Source: Lachnospiraceae bacterium
GTDB lineage: Bacteria; Bacillota; Clostridia; Lachnospirales; Lachnospiraceae
Length of the DNA: 64,000 nucleotides
NCBI GenBank assembly: GCA_910576125.1
Contig: CAJTHM010000003.1
Coordinates: 276,513 to 340,512 of the forward strand
Direction of reading: 5' to 3'
In this document: positions 50,301 to 58,368 of the stretch, in pieces
How positions within the stretch are numbered: the first letter of the stretch is position 1
Layout of the letters: every line of letters begins with the position of its first letter
Made by a program: the position numbers and the translations under genes
Notes under the pieces: generated by a model
Database searches by the model: none
Told to the model about the DNA's origin: nothing
What the model saw: only the letters and a program-made list of their open reading frames with translations

Positions 50301-52295
50301 ATTCCTCCCGAAGCCTTTGCAGATACATTGAAGCTCAGGAGGCTGCTGTTTCCTTCTACGCTTACGACAATCGGTGCGAATGCGTTCAAGGGCAGTGCGG
50401 TCAATTATATTTTTGCATCCAATGCGTCCAACAGTCTGGTACCTACGTTTATTGATATAACGGCATTTGATGGACTTGTGGACTCGGAAGGCAAGGAGAG
50501 GACTGATTACAGCGAAGTGACCTGGGTATGCGAGGAGGGCAGCAACGGGGAAACTATAGGAGTCAATAAGAAATTTACCATCAAATATGCCGCAGGAGAA
50601 GCCTTGTGGACTGTCATCTTCTGGGATTGGAGCAGTGAATTGGGCGACAATGTGGAAGTGCTCAGCACGAGTGTTGAAACAGGAGACTATGTCCTGGATT
50701 TGCCGGAACCTCGCGGGAGAGAGGGTATGGTATTTACCGGCTGGAAGATTCGCGGAACGGGAGAAGAGTTCACTAACAGATATCCGGTGATAGAGGATTT
50801 GAATGTCACTGCCACATACGGAGTTGCCCCTCCTGAATATGGAAAGGTGACAGTTACGTTCCTGGATGAGGATGGTACGCTTATAAAGAGTGTACTTGTA
50901 GAGCCGGGGACAAATATGGAGGAGAGTGATGAGTATAAATCCTTGATTCCGACTCCGTCCAAAGAGGGATTCGTGTTCACAGGATGGGATCGCCCGCTTA
51001 CGAATATTACGGCAGATACAACAGTTTATGCGAAATACAGAGCATTGGTAGAGGGTGAATGTAGAGTACGTTATATTGTAGATGGTAGAGTGTATCTTGA
51101 ACAGGGCGTGTTTGCGGGAAGTCAGGCATATTGTATACCGCCTGAGATTGAAGGCAAGAGGTTCCTCCAGTGGGTGCCTGAACTGGGCATTGTTACGAAA
51201 GATACAGATTATACTGCTATATACGTAGATGATGATGGCTCCAATATAGGAAGCGGCAACAACCCGAACGACCCTAACGGAGGAAACAGTGGAAGCGGAA
51301 ACAACCCGAATAACCCTAACGACCCCAACGGAGGAAACAGCAATAACCCGAACAACCCCAGCGGAGGAAATACGGGAAGCAGCAATGATGTCGCCCGCCA
51401 CACGCTCCAGGTACGCGGCGGAAGCGGATCGGGACTCTATGCAGCGGGAGAGCAGATTATCATCACCGCTGACGAACCCGCAAGAGGACAGCAGTTCAGT
51501 AGCTGGACGGTAAGCCCGGCGAGTACTGTAGTGACAGATAAGACATTGTCTTCGTTCATACTGACCATGCCAGACAACGATGTGGCTGTCATAGCGAACT
51601 ACAAGGCCAGATCCGGAAGCAGCAGCACCACAGGTTCCGGCAACAGTTCCAACACGAACTCAAACCGTCCTAACGGCAGTACTGGTACAGTAGGCGGCAC
51701 CTCAGTTGTCATCGACAAGAATGGCCTTTCCAATACAGGAGTGGTCTCTGCTACTGTGAATGGCTCTTCTGATAACTTTACTATTAAGATAACGGATGAC
51801 ACCAGCGCTACAGAGGCAGTTCTGAGAGCTTTACAGGCCGAGTACGGAAGCCTTGACAATATCAAGTATTTCCCCATGGACATCTCTCTGTATGATTCCA
51901 CAGGGACTACAAAGATTACAGACACCACGGGCCTGTCCGTAGACATTACATTACCGTTGCCGGATTCTCTGATTACTTACGCAGGCAACAACAAGGTGGC
52001 CGGTGTGGTGAATGACAGGCTGGATAAGCTGACACCCAGGTTCACTACCATTAACGGTGTGGCATGTATGACCTTTAGGGCAGAGCATTTCTCTCCTTAT
52101 GTGATTTATGTGGACATTGCGAACCTGTCAGACGGCACGATTTCTGACAATACGCCTACCACAGGCGACGGTATCCATCCGAAATGGTTCCTGTCCATTG
52201 GTCTGGCTTGCTTGTCCTTCGTCATGTTCATGATAAAGGATAATAAGTCCGGCGTCAGAAGAAAGCAGAAGGTGGCAGTGAGAGCGAGACATTAA
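47370..52295 (+). CDS. Sortase-anchored BspA-type LRR surface protein
   Basis: The 1641-residue protein has a signal peptide (hydrophobic core ending at AALQAA-like residues, about 15-40), many LRR_5/BspA repeats (for example AYAFQDCTALTKF and DSAFQGCNMLETV), a central region with InlB-type B repeats (FVFTGWDRPL), a low-complexity Asn/Pro/Gly linker (51250-51385), and a last beta domain. It ends with TPTTG at residues 1595-1599, then a hydrophobic helix and a basic tail, a cell-wall sorting signal. BspA-like proteins bind host or bacterial ligands. ATG 47370 follows GGAGGAGTAAGGAAG. The sortase two genes upstream is its likely partner. Confidence 0.88.
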   Translation: MSKAVKKKSRRMWRTVRKTLGTLFLVSALVIAAIPVDGLQAANGTSSGNPVDGRDDKYSWLPECSVPSIGVLAMAPEIYVDENRRFEFVYAEFGSTWNAIITEYNGGYVENGVLTIPDTISAYKRYNPNDGSGGDVAVGRNGNFLFYRDSETRTYPNVLAAAAANPSSLVQSPNKFVRVVSSTENGATNPDTGAWVPNGTYTIVLEEETGIYRPCDSREADKWWELDSTRLYYDTGHVTGNGVPDNTAADSNLFRTVQEGGEQFGHVRDVTVDYITKEYHDGTKWTLIDESHAGKGVFAGERNFSRVVLGKNLRGVGNYAFYGTGIEGMTFTNSLKTIGEGAFQGCSRLAAVDLVTEGDKETSLTNICAYAFQDCTALTKFNVPWSVDTIGDSAFQGCNMLETVELCNTGSKLQHVGFDVFAGCARLKSLTFPDTCKEPLYLSTFRDCASLQYICARSPEMTFMDDDLTSYKQFKASVGSEFYFEGQTGSKLQEMCRDSKTLCHSGGCKDTYFAFSYIDGSYAKQGLYELTMKDPLSADGRNIFVVTEQNELNEYIPLGDVKSLTIPAKIGPYSISTIRGRVGAAEGAFANLCNLEAVVIPNTVKAVGDYAFAGCHNLTSVIFDGFDLDGSDNITIGPNAFQTQEWTKYGSHPAGCGGVEVDSDGTPLKKLAFIGPISEGFGPFNYAMSQGGAYNNGSQAPSYITYYTGWPYNLKVEYDAKNDISKLVEFPALSELEDYVTDSTHPLNYYYTVMDANKAYAEAMETAANSYASSGIEGLTPNERTAIDAALNVVVPDGIDSIKDGLFYEKGNDNKKEMTVTAYSSLKEIKGGEYKADGTLDPETATFAGCEYLTGINLWPGSARTGTVIDDYAFQECTGLEQVSMDDNSELGVCPFYKCNKLKDVNFGNEPARYICKDSIIYAADSNGEFSVILECLGGKTGYIEPVDLAGVTGLREGAFKGSNVEQIDLTKTSLTTIPPEAFADTLKLRRLLFPSTLTTIGANAFKGSAVNYIFASNASNSLVPTFIDITAFDGLVDSEGKERTDYSEVTWVCEEGSNGETIGVNKKFTIKYAAGEALWTVIFWDWSSELGDNVEVLSTSVETGDYVLDLPEPRGREGMVFTGWKIRGTGEEFTNRYPVIEDLNVTATYGVAPPEYGKVTVTFLDEDGTLIKSVLVEPGTNMEESDEYKSLIPTPSKEGFVFTGWDRPLTNITADTTVYAKYRALVEGECRVRYIVDGRVYLEQGVFAGSQAYCIPPEIEGKRFLQWVPELGIVTKDTDYTAIYVDDDGSNIGSGNNPNDPNGGNSGSGNNPNNPNDPNGGNSNNPNNPSGGNTGSSNDVARHTLQVRGGSGSGLYAAGEQIIITADEPARGQQFSSWTVSPASTVVTDKTLSSFILTMPDNDVAVIANYKARSGSSSTTGSGNSSNTNSNRPNGSTGTVGGTSVVIDKNGLSNTGVVSATVNGSSDNFTIKITDDTSATEAVLRALQAEYGSLDNIKYFPMDISLYDSTGTTKITDTTGLSVDITLPLPDSLITYAGNNKVAGVVNDRLDKLTPRFTTINGVACMTFRAEHFSPYVIYVDIANLSDGTISDNTPTTGDGIHPKWFLSIGLACLSFVMFMIKDNKSGVRRKQKVAVRARH

Positions 52296-52312
52296 CACCG
52301 AAAGGAAATCAT

Positions 52313-54343
52313 ATGAAAAGGAAAAAGCGTCTTTTAGGTGTCTTGATGGTAGCAGTGGCACTGATAATCATGCAACTTCCTAAGGCGGAAGCAGATGCGT
52401 CGACATCTGCTTCCGGTTTTCAAATGGAGGGAAGCACATTGGTAAGGTACCGTGGAATAGACAAGAATGTGTCTATTCCCGATACGGTGCGCGTCATAGG
52501 GCAGGGTGCTTTCGAGAATGATACGAATATTGAACTGGTAGTGGTGCCGAATTCGGTGAAACGGATTGAGGCTTATGCTTTCTGGGGCTGCGACAATCTG
52601 GATACCGTGGTTCTGGGAAAAGGTCTGAGCGAGGTAGGCGATTATGCGTTCACAAATTGCACGGGCCTGGAGCAGATATCGATTCCCTCCACAGCGACTT
52701 CCATAGGGATGGAAGCCTTTAAGGATTGCGGCAATTTGAAAGATGTCACGATTCCGCCGGAGACGGTGAACATAAATGAGTCGGCTTTTGACGGCTGTTA
52801 TCAGCTGACGATTCACTACGAAGTAGGGAGCGCGGCAGAGGAGTATGCTAAAGCTTTCTACGAGCGTCAGAAAGAGATGCCGGGATATGAAGAGAAACCC
52901 GCCCCCGGCAGTACCTCTGATTGGGTACAGCAGATTATCGCTACGCCGACACCGGAGCCTGTCCCGGAGGAGACGCCTGTTCCGACACCGGCACCTGTGG
53001 AAGAGGGGGCTGTTCTGGGCGCTACCCAGATAGTAGGGAACAAGGCAGTGCTTTTCCTGAACAATACAAGATTGCAGGTATTCGGCGGAGAGGGCAGTCA
53101 GAGCTCCGGAGGAGCGGAGATAGAGAGCACTCCTGAAGTCGGAGAGGCAGTGCCGCCTGTACAGGACGCCGCCGTAGATGGTGCTATTCCAAAATACAGG
53201 ATTGTAGATGGGAAGATAGTGGCGGATCAGGCATATTATCGGAACATGGGCCTGGGAGACATGACATTGGCGGATGGAATTTCGGAGATAGGGGAATTCT
53301 CCTTTGCCAGAAGTTCTCTGACCTCTGTCACATTGCCGCAGGGTGTGGAGCATATCGGTTATGGAGCTTTTTATCACTGCAGTCAGCTGGCGGAGATGGA
53401 ATTACCGGACAGCGTCATGTGTGTGGAGCCGAAAGCCTTTGAGCATACTTTGTGGGTAGACAGCTTTTTGGCTGGCGAAAATGCCGGAACTGAAAGCAGC
53501 AGCGCTGAAGCGGGAGATTTTCTGGTGACAGGCGGCGTTCTGGTGGCCTACCGGGGTGATTCCGGGGAGGTAGCAGTTCCGGAGGGAGTACGCGTAATTG
53601 CCGGAGAGGCATTTGGGAATCATGCTGAAATAGAGCGTGTGGTGCTGCCGGATAGCCTGCGTGTAGTAGGAGAAGGCGCGTTTGAGGGCTGTACCGGCTT
53701 AGGGGAGATTGTCTTTGGGGGAAATGTAGAGGAAATCAAGGACAGGGCTTTCCTGGGGAATACTATGTCGGAGATTACGCTTCCTGCATCCGTAAAAAAG
53801 GTAGGGCTCCAGGCCTTTGGAAATACGGTGGTTGCCTATAAAGGCGGAGAAGCGGAATATACCCATGAGACATCTGCCACAAGGCTTTCAAATGAATCCT
53901 ATCGTGTCTATGACGGGACAGAAAGCGGGGAACCTGGTGTGACAGTGACTGGGCTGGAGGGAGCATCTGCTTCATTGGATGGCGCTGACAGAAGCTATTT
54001 TTTGACCATTGAGGGTCCGGCAGACACAGGCGGGATGGAGAGCGCGTTCATGCGTTCTTATCAAAGCGGGCTTCCGGAGAATATGGTTCTGTATAGTTTG
54101 ACGCTCACGGATGCAAGCAGGATTCCGTTGACAAAGCTGGGAAGCCAGGCGCTCAGTGTGTCGATTCCGGTGCCGGAGGCATTGCAGGGGCAGGAGCTTC
54201 GCGTTGTGACCCTGGACAGGAACGGGCAGTTGGAGCGGCTGGAGGCGGCTATAGCAGATGATACAAAAATAGTACGTTTTTCGATGAACAGCCCATCGAT
54301 GATTGGCATATATGGTCTTGCAGAGAACGGCGGGATTGATTAA
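52313..54343 (+). CDS. Secreted BspA-type LRR protein without anchor
   Basis: The 676-residue protein begins with a clear signal peptide (LLGVLMVAVALIIMQLP) and has two groups of LRR_5 repeats, around residues 45-170 and 320-500 (QGAFENDTNIELVVVP, EAFGNHAEIERVVLP), separated by a Pro/Thr linker (TPTPEPVPEETPVPTPAP). The C-terminal domain is beta-rich. There is no sortase motif or C-terminal membrane helix, so it is released or held non-covalently. It starts 17 bases after the large LRR gene, after AAAGGAAAT, and is likely co-transcribed with it. Confidence 0.82.
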   Translation: MKRKKRLLGVLMVAVALIIMQLPKAEADASTSASGFQMEGSTLVRYRGIDKNVSIPDTVRVIGQGAFENDTNIELVVVPNSVKRIEAYAFWGCDNLDTVVLGKGLSEVGDYAFTNCTGLEQISIPSTATSIGMEAFKDCGNLKDVTIPPETVNINESAFDGCYQLTIHYEVGSAAEEYAKAFYERQKEMPGYEEKPAPGSTSDWVQQIIATPTPEPVPEETPVPTPAPVEEGAVLGATQIVGNKAVLFLNNTRLQVFGGEGSQSSGGAEIESTPEVGEAVPPVQDAAVDGAIPKYRIVDGKIVADQAYYRNMGLGDMTLADGISEIGEFSFARSSLTSVTLPQGVEHIGYGAFYHCSQLAEMELPDSVMCVEPKAFEHTLWVDSFLAGENAGTESSSAEAGDFLVTGGVLVAYRGDSGEVAVPEGVRVIAGEAFGNHAEIERVVLPDSLRVVGEGAFEGCTGLGEIVFGGNVEEIKDRAFLGNTMSEITLPASVKKVGLQAFGNTVVAYKGGEAEYTHETSATRLSNESYRVYDGTESGEPGVTVTGLEGASASLDGADRSYFLTIEGPADTGGMESAFMRSYQSGLPENMVLYSLTLTDASRIPLTKLGSQALSVSIPVPEALQGQELRVVTLDRNGQLERLEAAIADDTKIVRFSMNSPSMIGIYGLAENGGID

Positions 54344-54410
54344 TAAAGTATATTTTTGATAAAAGCTGTTGGTTGGGAATTGCTTTTCACCGCAGCTTTT
54401 TTCATTTTAA

Positions 54411-54448
54411 AAACATCCCCCTGCTGTACTCGGCAGGGGGATGTTTTT
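54411..54448. terminator. Bidirectional terminator after LRR operon
   Basis: A 12-bp stem, ACATCCCCCTGC (54413-54424) and GCAGGGGGATGT (54433-54444), has A residues before it and T residues after it, so it works on both strands between convergent operons. A weaker AAGCTG/CAGCTT hairpin with T residues lies just upstream at 54362-54402. Confidence 0.88.
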
Positions 54449-54457
54449 ATCTTTATT

Positions 54458-56152
54458 CTACAGCTGCCTTCCGGCAGAACGCAGCCTGAACTTATTCACA
54501 GAAAGCTTCAGCTCAGCCGCCTGGTTATTCAGTTCCCTTGCGGATGCCGCCGATTTCTCGGCAGTGGAGGCGTTCGTCTGGACCACTTCCGATATCTGCT
54601 CCATTCCCTGGGTCAGCTGCTTCAGGGAGAGGGACTGTTCTATAGCGGAATCCGCTATCCGGTCAACCAGTTCAGTGGATTTCCGCGCGCCGATAAAGAC
54701 GGCAGAGAGGGCCTCCGTGGTGTCGGAGGACAGGCTGGAGCCATATTGGACCAATTGTATGGAGGTTTCGATGAGCTTGGTGATATCCTGCGCAGAGGCA
54801 GAGCTTTTGTTGGCCAGGCTCTGAACCTCGTCGGCCACCACGGAAAAGCTTTTTCCGGCTTCTCCGGCCCTGGCGGCTTCCACAGAGGCGTTCAGGGCAA
54901 GAATCTTGGTCTGGAAAGCGATGTCCTCAATGGTTTTGATGATGCCGCCTATCTGATTGGACGAATTTGAGATATCTGCTATTGCGGTGGTCAGGTCGGA
55001 CATCTTCTGGTTGCAGACCTGCAGATGCTGGAACGCTTCCGTCGAAGCGTTTTTGGCGTCGTTGGCATCCGTTGAAGTCTGATCCACCTGTTTCGAGATT
55101 TCGTGGATACTGGAGGAGAGCTGCTGGACGGCGGCTGCCTGCTGTACATTGCCATTGGATAAAGTCAGGGAATCCGCTGCCATGCGCTCCGATTCTGCCG
55201 AGACCCGTTCCGCTGTCAGATTGATCTGGGCCAGCGCCCTGTTCAGGGAATCCAGAATCTGGCGCATTGCGTTCTGGATTGGCAGGAATTCTCCCCGGTA
55301 ATCATCGCCCACGGTCAGGTTCATGTTGCCTTGTGCCATCTGGGCCAATATGTAATCAATATCTTTGATATACTTTTTCAGTTCCTGCTTCGTCTCATGG
55401 ATGGAAGCCACGAGCATTCCGATTTCTGAAGTGTTGGATTCCAGTGAGAACTCCGCGGAGAGATTTCCCAGGGAGATTTCTTTCATCTGGTCCCTGACCT
55501 TGAGCACCGGGCGCATGATGACGATTCGGGAGATTATCATGTTCAGCAGCTGGATGATTCCCACCATGGCCAGCGCCAGGAACATGCTCAGCCGGATGGA
55601 CTCTGCCTCTTTCTGGAGATTCTGTATCTGCGTCAGGCTGCGCTGGTCCAGGGCGGCCAGGAACTGCTCTTTCAGGCTGTTAATCTGTGCGATGGACTCG
55701 CTGTAATCTTTGCCATATACATAGGAGATGGCATCTTCCATGTTTCCGGCCTGGACTTCTTCCATGGCGTTTTCCTCAAGAGGGACCAGCTGGTTAGACA
55801 GAGCGAACATGTCGTCGATCATCCCCTGTTCTTCCTCTGTGATGCCGATTTCCTGCAGAGCGGCGACGCCTTTGTCCCGATTCTGCAGTTCATTGATTTC
55901 ATTCCAGTAATTGTCGTAATGCTGCTGGTCGCCGGTAGCGGAGAAAGCCCGGACCTCGTTGGTGAGATAGGCTGAACCGTTCATAAAGCGGTTCGCGTTG
56001 TAGGTAAGGCTGAACCGTTCTTCACTGGCGGCGGTGAGCCGGCTGCTGATTTTACTGTAAGAGACCAGGGAATACACCATGAACAGCAGGGTCAGGATGG
56101 ATATGCCGTTCAGAATCAGAATCAGTGTAGACTGCTTCATAGCTCGTTTCAT
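54458..56152 (-). CDS. Methyl-accepting chemotaxis protein
   Basis: The 564-residue protein has an N-terminal membrane helix (about 10-30), an extracellular four-helix-bundle sensor (about 35-185), a second helix (about 190-212), a HAMP domain, and a long cytoplasmic coiled coil. The signalling hairpin is present with IEDIAFQTKILALNASVEAA and GKSFSVVADEVQSLA. It would signal to CheA/CheW. GGAGGG precedes ATG 56152. No che genes are in the window. The ligand is unknown, since the sensor has only the generic four-helix pattern. Confidence 0.93.
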   Translation of the reverse strand: MKRAMKQSTLILILNGISILTLLFMVYSLVSYSKISSRLTAASEERFSLTYNANRFMNGSAYLTNEVRAFSATGDQQHYDNYWNEINELQNRDKGVAALQEIGITEEEQGMIDDMFALSNQLVPLEENAMEEVQAGNMEDAISYVYGKDYSESIAQINSLKEQFLAALDQRSLTQIQNLQKEAESIRLSMFLALAMVGIIQLLNMIISRIVIMRPVLKVRDQMKEISLGNLSAEFSLESNTSEIGMLVASIHETKQELKKYIKDIDYILAQMAQGNMNLTVGDDYRGEFLPIQNAMRQILDSLNRALAQINLTAERVSAESERMAADSLTLSNGNVQQAAAVQQLSSSIHEISKQVDQTSTDANDAKNASTEAFQHLQVCNQKMSDLTTAIADISNSSNQIGGIIKTIEDIAFQTKILALNASVEAARAGEAGKSFSVVADEVQSLANKSSASAQDITKLIETSIQLVQYGSSLSSDTTEALSAVFIGARKSTELVDRIADSAIEQSLSLKQLTQGMEQISEVVQTNASTAEKSAASARELNNQAAELKLSVNKFRLRSAGRQL

Positions 56153-56310
56153 ATAGGAACCCTCCTTAAATAGGTAATATGTCCAGTCTACCTGATATAT
56201 CAGAATATTTCAACTTATATTTCAAAAAAACTTCAAATTAGTCAATAAAATTTCCCAAATACCATTTCAGCTCTTCCGGAGTACACTATGACCGGATTTT
56301 CTGCCGCGCA

Positions 56311-56347
56311 AAAAGCCTGCACCAGCAGGGATTCTACTGTGCAGGCT
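56311..56347 (-). terminator. Terminator of aldo/keto reductase unit
   Basis: Inverted repeat AGCCTGCAC (56314-56322) and GTGCAGGCT (56339-56347), read on the minus strand, is followed by TTTT. It ends the transcript of the aldo/keto reductase gene. Confidence 0.75.
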
Positions 56348-56385
56348 ATGGAACCTGTGGGAGTGCCGGAGGACTTTTTATCCTG

Positions 56386-57519
56386 TTACATCCCGATCAT
56401 GGAAGTGAAATCAGCCATCATTTCCGATATCCTGATCTGCTGGGGACAGACTTGCTCACAGCTCCTGCAGCCTACGCAGCTTGCGGGCCGTTTTTCCTCA
56501 GGCATGCTGCCAACCGCCATGGGAGCGATGAAGCCGCCGCCCGTGGCCTTGTGCTCATTGTACAGGGCTATCAGCTCCGGGATGGGGAGTCCTTTCGGGC
56601 AGTGGCTGGTGCAGTAGTGGCAGGCCGTGCAGGGCAGGCCGGCCTTTTTGACTTCCGCGTCTATGCATTTTATCAGTGTGGCGAATTCCTCTTCGCTGAG
56701 AGGTTCATTTGTCTCATAGGTAGCGATGTTGGCTTTCAGCTGCTCCATGGTAGACATGCCGGACAGGACCATCGTTACGCCGGGGACGCTCTGCAGGAAG
56801 CGGAAAGCCCAGCCGGGAACGGTCTCCTCAGGGCGCATGGAGTGAAGCGTGCCGGCCATCTCATCGGAAGCATTTGCCAGCTTGCCGCCCCGCAGCGGCT
56901 CCATGACCCATATGGGGATGCAGGCTTTGGTCAGCAGTTCTGCCTTTTCCTGGGCGTTCTGGAAATGCCAGTCCATGTAGTTGAGCTGGAGCTGGCCGAA
57001 TTCCATATGCTGTCCGTAAGCGTCCAGGAAACGTTTGATGACCTCCACGCTGCCATGAGCTGAGAAGCCGAGGCGGCGGATGCGGCCGTTCTCTTTCTGC
57101 TTCAGCAGGTACTCCAAAATGCCGTACTCCGGGTTGAGATAGGCATCGATATTCCCCTCGTAGACATTGTGGAAGAGATAGAAATCGAAATAGGGCGTCT
57201 GGCATTTCTCGAGCTGCCTTTCAAAGATTTCCTCCACCTTGTCCATGTTGGAGAGATCGTATCCCGGGAACTTGCTGGCCAGGCAGTAGCTCTCCCGGGG
57301 ATACCTGCTTAAGTATTTTCCGGCCACAAGTTCGGAATTCCCGCTGTGATATCCCCATGCCGTATCAAAATAGTTGATGCCGTTCTGATACGCGTAATCA
57401 ATCATTTCCGCTGCGGCAGCTTCGTCCACTGTGCTGTCATCGCCGTTTTGCACCGGCAGGCGCATCATGCCCAGCCCTAAGCCGGAAAGCTGTACGTCCT
57501 GAAATTTTCTGTAAATCAT
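56386..57519 (-). CDS. Aldo/keto reductase with 4Fe-4S domain
   Basis: The 377-residue protein has an aldo/keto reductase barrel (residues 1-290) with LGLGMMRLPVQ, YFDTAWGYHSGNSE and LGFSAHG, and a C-terminal ferredoxin-like part with CTACHYCTSHCP and CVGCRSCEQVCP, two 4Fe-4S clusters. Members of this fused type are widespread in Clostridia and are thought to use ferredoxin rather than NADPH; the substrate is unknown. A GGAGGG ribosome binding site precedes ATG 57519. A MerR regulator lies directly upstream. Confidence 0.9.
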   Translation of the reverse strand: MIYRKFQDVQLSGLGLGMMRLPVQNGDDSTVDEAAAAEMIDYAYQNGINYFDTAWGYHSGNSELVAGKYLSRYPRESYCLASKFPGYDLSNMDKVEEIFERQLEKCQTPYFDFYLFHNVYEGNIDAYLNPEYGILEYLLKQKENGRIRRLGFSAHGSVEVIKRFLDAYGQHMEFGQLQLNYMDWHFQNAQEKAELLTKACIPIWVMEPLRGGKLANASDEMAGTLHSMRPEETVPGWAFRFLQSVPGVTMVLSGMSTMEQLKANIATYETNEPLSEEEFATLIKCIDAEVKKAGLPCTACHYCTSHCPKGLPIPELIALYNEHKATGGGFIAPMAVGSMPEEKRPASCVGCRSCEQVCPQQIRISEMMADFTSMIGM

Positions 57520-57577
57520 AAAATAAACCCTCCTTATTTATGTATTCAGCATAGGTGCCATACAGACATATGCTGTT

Positions 57578-57961
57578 TTATGTGGGCTTCTCCCAGACAA
57601 GCTTTCCCGTCTCCACGGCGGCTTCATAGCGGGAAATTTTGTACTCCAGGCGTTCCAGTTCTATCTGATATTTTTCAATCTGTCCCAGAATCTGGCTCCG
57701 GGCCTCCTTTAGCAGATCCCGTCTGGCAGAAAAAGTCCCGTCCCCCTGTCGGCACAGCTTCACATACTGGACGATCATCTCCACGGGGACGCCGGCATTG
57801 CGCATGCAGAGCGCATTCTCCACCCAGCCGATATCCTCTTCGTTATAGTCCCGGATGCCGCTTTTCGTCCGGTTTACCGCAGGTATGGCGCCTATACGCT
57901 CGTAGTATCTTAACGTATCCGGGGAAATCTGGTATTTATCGCACACTTCTCTGATTGTCAT
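57578..57961 (-). CDS. MerR-family regulator
   Basis: The 127-residue protein starts at ATG 57961 after GAGGTG, with the N-terminal winged helix (TIREVCDKYQISPDTLRYYER) followed by IGAIPAVNRTKSGIRDY and a C-terminal dimerisation coiled coil. MerR proteins twist long-spacer promoters. Its own promoter has a 19-base spacer carrying a dyad (57986-58016), so autoregulation and control of the downstream aldo/keto reductase are likely. There are no metal-type Cys in the C-terminal part, so it senses something other than a thiol metal. Confidence 0.9.
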   Translation of the reverse strand: MTIREVCDKYQISPDTLRYYERIGAIPAVNRTKSGIRDYNEEDIGWVENALCMRNAGVPVEMIVQYVKLCRQGDGTFSARRDLLKEARSQILGQIEKYQIELERLEYKISRYEAAVETGKLVWEKPT

Positions 57962-57985
57962 GTCTGTCACCTCTGAATGAAAACA

Positions 57986-58053
57986 GTTATACTGCATAAC
58001 GCTGAATGCTGTCTAATGTAATCATGCGATTGAACCAGTCAGCGTTATGCAGT
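57986..58053 (-). promoter_or_regulatory. MerR-type promoter with 19-base spacer and inverted repeat
   Basis: On the minus strand TTAGAC (58011-58016) and TATAAC (57986-57991) are 19 bases apart, the distance typical of MerR-controlled promoters. A GCAT/ATGC dyad (57994-58009) sits in the spacer. A longer perfect inverted repeat of 15 bases, ACTGCATAACGCTGA (57991-58005) and TCAGCGTTATGCAGT (58039-58053), has one arm in the spacer and the other 33 bases away. Confidence 0.65.
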
Positions 58054-58248
58054 CTGGTTTCATGGCAAGTGAAATCGTTGAGCAGTATATATTATACATG
58101 CTGGAGTGAACTCCATGTCAAGAGGTTTTCCACAGGAAACCGTAAATTATTGTAACAGAATTGCCTGCGGACTGCATGGCGGAGGGAAGGGGCGTGAAAG
58201 AGTGACTTACGGGCGGGGGAAAAGGCAGCGCCCATGCGCACAGAGGGC

Positions 58249-58277
58249 TTGACAATGGGATATTATAACGGTAAAGT
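58249..58277 (+). promoter_or_regulatory. Promoter for oligo-1,6-glucosidase gene
   Basis: TTGACA (58249-58254), 17 bases, TAAAGT (58272-58277). It lies inside the upstream extension of the ORF and supports a translation start at GTG 58369 rather than ATG 58234 or 58255. Confidence 0.5.
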
Positions 58278-58368
58278 AATTAGTGAAATCGATTTTGCGT
58301 CTGTTTCAGATAGAGAAAACCGATTGGCATTAGGGCGCCCGAAAGCAAGAAAGGAGAATGAGAAAGCC

